In this document: piece after piece, positions 1-5,552 of the stretch
Layout of the letters: each line of letters begins with the position of its first letter
Numbering within the stretch: position 1 is the stretch's first letter
NCBI GenBank assembly: GCA_934446095.1
Contig: CAKSDR010000031.1
Location: 1-14,285 of the forward strand
Direction: 5' to 3'
Length of the DNA stretch: 14,285 nucleotides
Source of the DNA: an uncultured Eubacteriales bacterium
GTDB lineage: Bacteria; Bacillota; Clostridia; Oscillospirales; CAG-382
Program-made: the position numbers and the translations under genes
Notes under the pieces: generated by a model
Seen by the model: only the letters and a program-made list of their open reading frames with translations
Databases searched by the model: none
Told to the model about the DNA's origin: nothing

Positions 1-87
1 GTGTTTTTTATTTTGTCTGCGTTTGCTGAAATATTTAAACTTTTTATTAACCCTGCGAAAATCATGGTGACAATTGGCAGAAAATAG
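1..87 (+). CDS. Possible C-terminal end of an unidentified protein (partial)
   Basis: Frame 1 of the plus strand is open from the window edge to a TAG at 85-87 and would encode 28 residues. It begins with a hydrophobic stretch (VFFILSAFAEIFKLFI) and ends in the basic tail TIGRK. A stem-loop with a T-run starts within seven bases of the stop, as expected at the end of a gene. The fragment is too short to assign a family. The minus strand is also open here from an ATG near 66, but no ribosome site precedes it. This is therefore a positional inference, not an identification. Confidence 0.35.
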   Translation: MFFILSAFAEIFKLFINPAKIMVTIGRK

Positions 88-124
88 AAAAAACCTTGAA
101 AACTTAAAGTTTTCAAAGTTTTTT
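88..124. terminator. Bidirectional intrinsic terminator
   Basis: An 11-bp stem (94-104 with 108-118) closes on a three-base loop. It is flanked by six A residues on the left (88-93) and six T residues on the right (119-124), so it has a U-tract in either direction. On the minus strand it follows the tRNA-Pro 3' end directly. On the plus strand it would end whatever gene stops at 87. Confidence 0.85.
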
Positions 125-126
125 GG

Positions 127-203
127 TGGTCGGAGTGAGAGGATTCGAACCTCCGGCCTCTTGGTCCCGAACCAAGCACTCTACCAAACTGAGCCACACC
201 CCG
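127..203 (-). tRNA. tRNA-Pro (anticodon CGG)
   Basis: The minus strand folds into a complete 77-nt cloverleaf with the CCA end encoded (127-129). The acceptor stem CGGGGTG/CACTCCG has seven pairs with one G-U. The D stem is GCTC/GAGT. The anticodon stem CTTGG/CCAAG encloses the loop TTCGGGA, giving anticodon CGG, which reads the proline codon CCG. The T arm carries TTCGAAT. It has its own consensus promoter upstream (222-250) and a terminator right after the CCA, so it appears to be a single-tRNA transcription unit. Confidence 0.97.
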
Positions 204-221
204 ATTTTCTGCAACGGGTAT

Positions 222-250
222 ATTATAGCACAACACATTTTTTTTGTCAA
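222..250 (-). promoter_or_regulatory. Sigma-A promoter of tRNA-Pro
   Basis: Read on the minus strand, TTGACA (245-250) and TATAAT (222-227) are separated by exactly 17 bases. Both hexamers match consensus perfectly. The predicted start near 215 lies about 12 bases before the mature tRNA 5' end at 203. Confidence 0.9.
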
Positions 251-303
251 TAACTTTGTGTTAAAAAGAGTTTGTTTTTTAAGTGAAGTGAAAAAATTTA
301 TTT

Positions 304-870
304 TTATTTGTCATCTATTTTAACAAGACCGCTTTCTATATATGTCCTGTATACGTAACTTTGTTTTGTTTCGGTAACCATGCGGTCTTTTTTCTCGTCG
401 TAATAGGATATTGTTTCTTCACCGAGCAGGGAAGAATTTTCCGACAGATATAAAATAACATTTTCTATGCAGCGTTCAAGTTTCTTGTCATTGACATTAA
501 GCGGTATATGAATATTGACATTTGTTGATTGAATGCTTGCGCTGCAGGGAGTTTCGGTGGTTTTGTCCCCTTCGTTTATTATGGTTTTCATGTCCTTTAT
601 AAAATATCTTAAAATTACCGACAGTTTTTTTATAAATAAAACGGCAGGAAAGCGGGATTTTTTCAAAATATCTCTTAAAAGTGCGTCGTCAATATATATT
701 ACACATGAAGTTACCATTTCTATAACGGCGTCTGTACATGAAACGGGAATTTCAATAACTTTTATTTCACAGCCGGGGGATGTGCTGTCTATAAGTTTTT
801 TAAGAAGGTCAAGTTTATTGCTGTCAAGAATACCTTCTACAAATTTTACTGTTATAGTGTTGTTTTCCAT
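304..870 (-). CDS. Hypothetical protein, 188 aa, no recognised family
   Basis: I do not recognise this protein. The ATG at 868-870 is chosen because an AAAAGG ribosome site precedes it. A longer reading to 954 would begin inside the terminator/promoter region and has no ribosome site. The 188-residue product begins MENNTITVKF, has no signal peptide and no convincing membrane helix, and is rich in Ile, Lys, Ser and Asp. A moderately hydrophobic central stretch (FPAVLFIKKLSVILRYFI) is followed by a Thr/Ser/Asn segment. The C-terminal third is charged with several Tyr (ISYYDEKKDRMV, YVYRTYIE). It looks cytosolic and soluble. It lies between the trxB terminator and the tRNA-Pro promoter and appears to be transcribed alone. 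The codon pattern and ribosome site support a real gene, but no function can be given. Confidence 0.75.
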   Translation of the reverse strand: MENNTITVKFVEGILDSNKLDLLKKLIDSTSPGCEIKVIEIPVSCTDAVIEMVTSCVIYIDDALLRDILKKSRFPAVLFIKKLSVILRYFIKDMKTIINEGDKTTETPCSASIQSTNVNIHIPLNVNDKKLERCIENVILYLSENSSLLGEETISYYDEKKDRMVTETKQSYVYRTYIESGLVKIDDK

Positions 871-904
871 AAAAATACCTTTTAATATTATTTGTTTGTT
901 CTTT

Positions 905-933
905 ATTATAACATAAATGCTGCAAAAATGAAA
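905..933 (-). promoter_or_regulatory. Probable extended -10 promoter for the 188-aa gene
   Basis: On the minus strand TATAAT (905-910) is preceded by TGT, an extended -10 element. A poor -35 (TTTCAT, 928-933) lies 17 bases further upstream and overlaps the trxB terminator stem. The predicted start near 898 gives a leader of about 28 nt with an AAAAGG site before the ATG. Confidence 0.55.
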
Positions 934-958
934 GATGCAGGAAGAAGCCTGCATCTTT
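921..958 (-). terminator. Intrinsic terminator after trxB
   Basis: An 11-bp perfect stem (931-941 with 948-958) closes on a six-base loop. On the minus strand it is followed by an interrupted U-tract (TTTCATTTTT). It lies 8 bases beyond the trxB stop. The plus strand also has a T-run after the stem, but no plus-strand gene reaches it. Confidence 0.8.
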
Positions 959-966
959 TTTACCGG

Positions 967-1878
967 TTAGTTTAACGAATCAATATATTTGCATGCCGCA
1001 AGCGCGCTTATCGCTCCGTCGGATGAGGCTGTTACAACCTGCCGTATGGATTTTGCGCGGCAGTCGCCGGCTGCAAATATTCCGGGAGTGCTTGTTGTGC
1101 AGGATTCATCGGAGATGATATACCCGTTTGAATCCAATTGCGCAATATCGGAAAAAACTTCATTTTCCGGAACTTGACCTATCGCAACGAAAACACCGTC
1201 TGCGGCAATATATGATTTCTCGTTTTTTTTCGTGTTTTCAATGACAATGCCTTCCAAATTTGAAGAACCCCGAAGTTCTGTAACAACACTGTCTTTTATA
1301 AACGAAACATTATCTCTTTTTGAAAGAATATCAAGCAGTTTTTTTTCACCTGTGAAAAAACCGAGATTTTGTATAATTGTAACTTTTTTGCATATATCGC
1401 AAAGTAAAACCGCGTCCTGCAAAGCAGTATTTCCTCCGCCGATAACAGCGACTTCCTTTCCCTGGAAAAAAGCGCCGTCACATACTGCACAGTATGAAAT
1501 GCCGTTTCCGATAAATTCATTTTCCAACGGAAGATTCAACTTGCGGTGCTTTGATCCCGAGGCGATTATTACGCTTTTTGATTCATATACAGAAGTATCG
1601 CACGATACGATGAAAAATCGGTCTTTTTTTTCGATTTTTGTAACTTGCGCAAGTTCTATTTCAGCATCGAGATTTAAAGCCTGATCAATCAGTTTTTCAG
1701 CCAGAGCGTTTCCGCTTATTTCGATTTCTCCGGGAAAATTTTCAACTTTCGGAGAATATGTGATCTGGCCTCCGAAAGAAGACTTTTCAAGAATCAACAC
1801 GGTTTTTTCAGCGCGCCTTGCATATACGGCGGCAGTAAGTCCCGCGGGACCCGAGCCTATTATTATAATGTCGTACAT
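967..1878 (-). CDS. trxB: Thioredoxin reductase-like flavoprotein lacking the HRRxxxR motif
   Basis: A 303-residue low-Mr thioredoxin reductase-type FAD protein that would pass electrons to a redoxin disulfide in the cytosol. The N-terminal FAD loop is GSGPAG (8-13). The redox pair is CAVC (Cys130, Cys133) inside SYCAVCDGAFF. The second Rossmann loop is GGGNTA (147-152), and the FAD-closing motif GIFAAGD is at 266-272. Where typical NADPH enzymes have HRRDxFR after that Rossmann strand, this one reads QNLGFFT (170-176), so the positively charged 2'-phosphate site is missing. It may therefore prefer NADH or another donor (inference). The start follows an AAAGGGG site. The gene begins 10 bases after the nrdD stop, so the two are co-transcribed, which points to reduction of the redoxin domain of NrdD. 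Family assignment is firm; the electron donor is not known. Confidence 0.93.
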   Translation of the reverse strand: MYDIIIIGSGPAGLTAAVYARRAEKTVLILEKSSFGGQITYSPKVENFPGEIEISGNALAEKLIDQALNLDAEIELAQVTKIEKKDRFFIVSCDTSVYESKSVIIASGSKHRKLNLPLENEFIGNGISYCAVCDGAFFQGKEVAVIGGGNTALQDAVLLCDICKKVTIIQNLGFFTGEKKLLDILSKRDNVSFIKDSVVTELRGSSNLEGIVIENTKKNEKSYIAADGVFVAIGQVPENEVFSDIAQLDSNGYIISDESCTTSTPGIFAAGDCRAKSIRQVVTASSDGAISALAACKYIDSLN

Positions 1879-1888
1879 ACTATCCCCT

Positions 1889-4264
1889 TTAAACCTTTAA
1901 GTTTACGGACTGTTCCGCAAACTTGCGTATATTTGAAACGTTTACGATTTTTTCGCCCGACGGTACGACAAGGGTGGGAGCGGTTTTTATATCGTATTGT
2001 TTTGCAAGTTCCGGATCTTCGTTTGCAATAACGGTTTTGTATTCTATTCCGGCTTTGTCAAGAAAGTTTTTTGCCATTCTGCAATTCGGACATGTTGACG
2101 TCGTGAAAAGTATGGGATAGTCCTTGCCGCCTGAATAGGGGACTTTGGAATTATTAGAAACGGAAGAAGCATTGCTGCCGTCATATTTGCTGAAAGAAGC
2201 AATATTGTAAACTTTGCGGTTCTTAAATTCTTCGGACTTTCCATCATTCCAGTTTTGCACGGGGCGGTAGTACCCTGTGATACGGCTGTAAACTTCGGTT
2301 TTTTCGCCGCATTCGGGACAAGAGTATTTTTCACCCGAGATATAGCCGTGGTTTTTGCATACCGAATATGTAGGGGAAAGCGTATAGTAAGGAAGTTTAT
2401 AATTTTCGGCAATTTTCCTTATTAAAGATGCGGCGGCTTTCCAGTCGGGAAGTTTTTCACCGAGAAAAGCGTGAAATACAGTTCCTGAAGTATAAAGCGT
2501 CTGCAGTTCGTCCTGAATATCAAGAGCCGAAAAGATATCGTCCGTGTATCCTACGGGCAGGTGGGAACTGTTGGTATAATACGGAGTCTTGCCTTTTTCG
2601 GAGGCGGTTATTATATCAGGGTATCTTGCAAGATCATGTTTTGCAAGACGGTATGCGGTCGATTCTGCGGGAGTTGCTTCAAGGTTGTAAAGATCCCCGT
2701 ACTGCTCCTGATAATCGGAAAGGCGTTCGCGCATGTGGTTCAGGACTTCTTTTGTGAATTCCTGGGCATCTTTGCATGTAAGGTCTTCTTTTATCCAGCA
2801 AGCATTAAGACACGCTTCGTTCATGCCGACAAGACCTATCGTCGAAAAGTGATTGTCGAATGAACCGAGATAACGCTTGGTGTATGGATATAGCCCTTCG
2901 CCGAGAAGTTTTGTGATAACTTCACGTTTTGTTTTGAGAGAACGTGCGGATATGTCCATCATGCGGTCAAGTTTTTTAAAGAATTCTTCTTTTGAAGAAG
3001 AAGTATAAGCAATACGCGGCATATTTATCGTAACGACGCCTATGGAACCCGTACTTTCGCCGCTTCCGAAAAATCCGCCGGATTTTTTGCGAAGTTCGCG
3101 AAGATCAAGCCTTAACCGGCAGCACATGCTGCGCACATCGCTCGGAGCCATGTCGCTATTGACATAGTTTGAAAAATAAGGGGTGCCGTACTTCGATGTC
3201 ATCTCAAACAAAAGTTTATTGTTCTCGGTTTCCGACCAGTCGAAATCACGGGTTATCGAATATGTCGGAATAGGGTACTGAAATCCGCGGCCGTGCGCGT
3301 CGCCTTCTATCATAACTTCGATAAACGCACGGTTTATCATATCCATTTCTTTTTTGCAGTCTTTGTATTTGAAATCCATTTCCTTGCCGCCGACAATTGC
3401 GTTAAGCTCCGCAAGATCATCCGGAACTGTCCAGTCGAGAGTTATGTTGGAAAAAGGAGCCTGCGTACCCCAGCGGCTGGGTGTGTTTACACCGTAAATA
3501 AACGATTCTATACATTTTTTAACTTCATTGTATGAAAGATTATCCGTCTTTACAAACGGAGCAAGATATGTGTCAAATGACGAGAAAGCCTGCGCGCCTG
3601 CCCATTCGTTCTGCATGATGCCGAGGAAGTTTACCATCTGATTGCAAAGCGAGGAAAGGTGTTTTGCAGGCGCTGATGTAATCTTGCCGGTAACTCCGCC
3701 GAGCCCTTCTTTTATCAGTTGTTTTAAGGACCAGCCTGCGCAGTATCCTGTGAGCATGGAAAGATCGTGTATGTGAATGTCGGCATTTCTGTGAGCCGAT
3801 GCTATTTCTTCATCATATATTTCCGAAAGCCAGTAATTTGCGGTAATAGCCCCGGAATTTGAAAGAATAAGTCCTCCGACAGAATATGTGACCGTGGAAT
3901 TTTCCTTTACACGCCAGTCGGAAACTTTGACATAACTGTCTACAACTTTCTTGTAATCAAGAATTGTGTTTTTGAGATTACGCATCTTTTCATGCTGCTT
4001 GCGATAGAGAATGTATGCTTTTGCAACTTCTGCGTAGCCTGCCTGAACAAGCACGTTTTCAACGCTGTCCTGAATATCTTCTACGGCAATATGCGAATCT
4101 TTAATTTTAGGTTCAAAATCGGCAGTTACCTTTAAAGATATAAAATCAAGCATATTATCATTAAAATTTACGTTTGATGCTTCAAATGCGAGTTTTATGG
4201 CGTCTCTGATTTTCGATATATCAAAATCAACGTATTTGCCATCCCTTTTTTTTACGTTAAACAT
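1889..4264 (-). CDS. nrdD: Anaerobic (class III) ribonucleoside-triphosphate reductase with fused C-terminal redoxin domain
   Basis: A 791-aa glycyl-radical enzyme that reduces ribonucleoside triphosphates to deoxyribonucleotides without oxygen. The start is the ATG at 4262-4264 behind GGAGG; an in-frame TTG 12 bases earlier contains that ribosome site and is rejected. Domains in order: an ATP-cone at about 1-95; the catalytic barrel with HIHDLSMLTGYCAGW (Cys175) and SMCCRLRLD (Cys381/Cys382, the expected thiyl region); a zinc site of C636-x2-H639 and C649-x2-C652; and the glycyl radical motif RITGYY with Gly664. NrdDs are usually about 600-720 aa. Here a Ser/Asn-rich linker (about 690-712) leads to an extra domain (about 714-791) with TTSTCPNCRMAKNF (Cys725, Cys728) and TAPTLVV, a glutaredoxin/thioredoxin fold signature. 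This suggests thiol-based rather than formate-based reduction (inference). It is co-transcribed with trxB; nrdG lies immediately upstream. Confidence 0.96.
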   Translation of the reverse strand: MFNVKKRDGKYVDFDISKIRDAIKLAFEASNVNFNDNMLDFISLKVTADFEPKIKDSHIAVEDIQDSVENVLVQAGYAEVAKAYILYRKQHEKMRNLKNTILDYKKVVDSYVKVSDWRVKENSTVTYSVGGLILSNSGAITANYWLSEIYDEEIASAHRNADIHIHDLSMLTGYCAGWSLKQLIKEGLGGVTGKITSAPAKHLSSLCNQMVNFLGIMQNEWAGAQAFSSFDTYLAPFVKTDNLSYNEVKKCIESFIYGVNTPSRWGTQAPFSNITLDWTVPDDLAELNAIVGGKEMDFKYKDCKKEMDMINRAFIEVMIEGDAHGRGFQYPIPTYSITRDFDWSETENNKLLFEMTSKYGTPYFSNYVNSDMAPSDVRSMCCRLRLDLRELRKKSGGFFGSGESTGSIGVVTINMPRIAYTSSSKEEFFKKLDRMMDISARSLKTKREVITKLLGEGLYPYTKRYLGSFDNHFSTIGLVGMNEACLNACWIKEDLTCKDAQEFTKEVLNHMRERLSDYQEQYGDLYNLEATPAESTAYRLAKHDLARYPDIITASEKGKTPYYTNSSHLPVGYTDDIFSALDIQDELQTLYTSGTVFHAFLGEKLPDWKAAASLIRKIAENYKLPYYTLSPTYSVCKNHGYISGEKYSCPECGEKTEVYSRITGYYRPVQNWNDGKSEEFKNRKVYNIASFSKYDGSNASSVSNNSKVPYSGGKDYPILFTTSTCPNCRMAKNFLDKAGIEYKTVIANEDPELAKQYDIKTAPTLVVPSGEKIVNVSNIRKFAEQSVNLKV

Positions 4265-4317
4265 GATTTCCTCCAAATAACAATATTCTTGCGGCTAAAA
4301 CCGAGCTTTGTGAAGAT

Positions 4318-4346
4318 ATTATATCATGAATTACTTAAAGTGTCAA
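4318..4346 (-). promoter_or_regulatory. Sigma-A promoter of nrdD-trxB
   Basis: On the minus strand TTGACA (4341-4346) and TATAAT (4318-4323) both match consensus and are spaced by 17 bases. The predicted start near 4311 gives a leader of about 47 nt before the nrdD ATG. Two NrdR boxes lie immediately upstream. Confidence 0.9.
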
Positions 4347-4353
4347 TAGCAAA

Positions 4354-4369
4354 ACACAATATATTGTAA
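4354..4369. promoter_or_regulatory. NrdR box 1 upstream of nrdD
   Basis: ACACAATATATTGTAA matches the NrdR consensus ACACWATATWTWGTGT at 14 of 16 positions and contains the perfect palindrome ACAATATATTGT. It lies 8 bases upstream of the nrdD -35 hexamer. NrdR is the ATP/dATP-sensing zinc-finger/ATP-cone repressor of ribonucleotide reductase genes. Its own gene is not in this window. Confidence 0.85.
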
Positions 4370-4385
4370 ATTTTTTTAAAATACA

Positions 4386-4401
4386 ACACAATATATTGAT
4401 T
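4386..4401. promoter_or_regulatory. NrdR box 2 upstream of nrdD
   Basis: This site repeats the core ACACAATATATTG of box 1 exactly 32 bp away, about three helical turns, which is the tandem spacing expected for NrdR sites. It overlaps the first two bases of the nrdG stop codon (4400-4402), so the operator is packed against the end of nrdG. Confidence 0.8.
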
Positions 4402-5092
4402 ATATTCCTCTAATACCGACAAACTTTATTTTTTTCTCAAGGATAGCGGCAAATGCGTAAAGTTCATTTTTGGTGTAAGCCGACATCGGTTTTCCTATCA
4501 TATTGCCGGAAGGAACGTATTGCTGAAGGTAATATTTTTCGGCTCCCTGCAGAAAATCCGCGATGCTTTTAAAATCATCTTCGTCGTGAAGTTCTTTTGT
4601 CACAGTCGTGCGGAATTCATAAGGAATTTTGTTTTTAAGAAGGAAGTCAACAGATTTCTCTATATTTTTTATATCCAAATTTTTGATTCCTGCGGAGAGG
4701 GCATATTTTTCCTTTGAGTTTTTAATGTCCATTGCAACATAATCAATAAGAGAAAGGTCTGCAAGGGCTGATAGTTTTTTCGGGAAAGATCCGTTGGTGT
4801 CAAGTTTTACCGCGTATCCGAGACTTTTTATTTTTTCGGCAAATCCGAAAATATCGTCGCAAACAAGAGGCTCGCCTCCGGTTATGCACACTCCGTCAAG
4901 AATCCCTGAACGGGATTTAAGAAAGGAAAAGAACTCTTCTTCCGGTATTTTATTTTCCGCGTCGGGACTTATGACAAGCCCTGCGTTATGGCAAAACGGG
5001 CAGCGAAAATTGCAGCCGCCGGTAAAAACGGTGCAGGCAACTTTTCCTGGAAAGTCAAGAAGAGTTAATTTTTGCAGACCTAAAAGCAACAT
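4400..5092 (-). CDS. nrdG: Anaerobic ribonucleotide reductase activating protein (radical SAM)
   Basis: A 230-aa radical SAM enzyme that would install the glycyl radical on NrdD (Gly664). The cluster motif CNFRCPFC (Cys27, Cys31, Cys34) binds a [4Fe-4S] cluster, and TGGEPL (71-76) is the SAM-contacting motif of the activase family. The N-terminus LLGLQKLTLLDFPGKVACTVFTGGC is typical of the NrdG type found in anaerobic Firmicutes. No extra ferredoxin domain is present. The start at 5090-5092 is chosen for its GAGG ribosome site eight bases upstream. A longer in-frame start at 5176 would lie beyond the predicted promoter. It has its own promoter, yet there is no terminator between it and nrdD, so read-through into nrdD-trxB is also possible. 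The 135-base gap to nrdD holds the nrdD promoter and operators. Confidence 0.94.
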   Translation of the reverse strand: MLLLGLQKLTLLDFPGKVACTVFTGGCNFRCPFCHNAGLVISPDAENKIPEEEFFSFLKSRSGILDGVCITGGEPLVCDDIFGFAEKIKSLGYAVKLDTNGSFPKKLSALADLSLIDYVAMDIKNSKEKYALSAGIKNLDIKNIEKSVDFLLKNKIPYEFRTTVTKELHDEDDFKSIADFLQGAEKYYLQQYVPSGNMIGKPMSAYTKNELYAFAAILEKKIKFVGIRGI

Positions 5093-5132
5093 ATATAAGA
5101 CCTCACAGTGCGTAAAGTGATAATTAACATAA

Positions 5133-5161
5133 ATTATATCACAAAATATAGTAAAAATCAA
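5133..5161 (-). promoter_or_regulatory. Probable promoter of nrdG
   Basis: On the minus strand TTGATT (5156-5161) and TATAAT (5133-5138) are spaced by 17 bases, with a TGA directly before the -10 (extended -10). The predicted start near 5126 leaves a leader of about 34 nt. Confidence 0.75.
5139..5154. promoter_or_regulatory. Candidate NrdR box inside the nrdG promoter
   Basis: TCACAAAATATAGTAA matches the NrdR consensus at 12 of 16 positions, including the central C-W-A and W-G-T parts. It sits exactly between the -35 and -10 elements of the nrdG promoter. A weaker match (10 of 16) occurs 32 bp away at 5171-5186, which echoes the spacing of the nrdD boxes. The region is very AT-rich, so a chance match is possible. 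Confidence 0.45.
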
Positions 5162-5220
5162 CAAACAATACAACAAAATAATATATAAAATGTAAAATTA
5201 TACAAAATGCAAAAAACCAC

Positions 5221-5249
5221 TTGACATATCTTACCGTGTGTGATAAAAT
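5221..5249 (+). promoter_or_regulatory. Sigma-A promoter of the lysine-riboswitch operon
   Basis: TTGACA (5221-5226), a 17-base spacer and TAAAAT (5244-5249), with TGA just before the -10. It drives a leader of about 300 nt carrying the riboswitch and terminator. It diverges from the nrdG promoter about 60 bases away. Confidence 0.85.
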
Positions 5250-5283
5250 AACTAAAACAAAATAATGTCGCAGTTATTAAAGA

Positions 5284-5454
5284 GAATTAATAGAGGAGCG
5301 AAGATTAATAGTAGCAAAAAAGAGGTACTCGAAACCGTTGATGTTTTGTGAAAGGAATCTTTGCCGAAACGATAAACTTTTCGGAAGGTTTGTTGTTGGG
5401 CATTTGAATAATATTCAAATGACTGTCACAAGTGTTTGTGGAGTGCTATTGTTC
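5284..5454 (+). promoter_or_regulatory. Lysine riboswitch (L box)
   Basis: The leader matches the lysine riboswitch (RF00168) layout. Conserved core segments appear in order: AGAGGAGCG (5292-5300), an AGTAGC segment, GTGAAAGG, TTTGCCGAA, TTGGG, GACTGTC and GTGGAGTGCTATT. The helices can be drawn by hand: P1 AATAG/CTATT (5289-5293 with 5446-5450); P3 (5368-5377 with 5388-5397) closed by a loop containing TCGG that could kiss a CCG in the P2 loop; P4 as a perfect nine-pair hairpin (5401-5409 with 5413-5421); and P5 CACAA/TTGTG (5427-5431 with 5436-5440). In the family, bound lysine stabilises P1 and favours termination. It precedes an amino acid ABC transporter, which suggests lysine uptake. 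Confidence 0.92.
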
Positions 5455-5485
5455 GTTTTATTTATATTTACATATAGATTATTAA

Positions 5486-5527
5486 ACGGCCGGAGTACTT
5501 GACAATACTTCGGCCGTATTTTGTTTG
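5486..5527 (+). terminator. Riboswitch-controlled intrinsic terminator
   Basis: A 12-bp stem (5486-5497 with 5506-5517, one G-T pair) is followed by TTTTGTTT. It lies 32 bases after the aptamer and 26 before the first start codon. As the expression platform it should form when lysine is bound. A possible antiterminator pairs the 3' side of the aptamer (5441-5451) with 5503-5511, which would break the stem; this is drawn by hand and unproven. Confidence 0.85.
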
Positions 5528-5552
5528 AATTTTTTAAAGGAGGTTTTCCGAT

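Noticed and set aside
24..66. Minus-strand open frame starting MIFAGLIKSLNISANADK
   Set aside because: No ribosome site precedes its ATG, and it would start directly behind the tRNA terminator. The plus-strand frame ending at 87 fits the terminator better, though neither is proven.
636..639. Unusual zinc site in NrdD (C-x2-H plus C-x2-C, protein residues 636-652) as a novelty
   Set aside because: The CxxHG...CPxCG form is, to my knowledge, widespread among clostridial and thermophile NrdDs, so it is not a defect. The coordinates here are residue numbers, not bases.
871..954. Longer start for the 188-aa gene
   Set aside because: The extra residues would be encoded across the promoter and terminator stem. 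The ATG at 870 has an AAAAGG site and the upstream one has none.
2428..2757. Plus-strand open frames opposite nrdD, such as 2428-2757 and 2561-2863
   Set aside because: They are antisense shadows of a strongly conserved NrdD coding region and lack ribosome sites.
4265..4276. TTG start for nrdD four codons upstream
   Set aside because: The GGAGG ribosome site lies within those codons, so the ATG at 4264 is the true start.
5401..5421. Perfect inverted repeat as an independent operator or terminator
   Set aside because: It occupies the P4 position of the lysine riboswitch and is explained by it.
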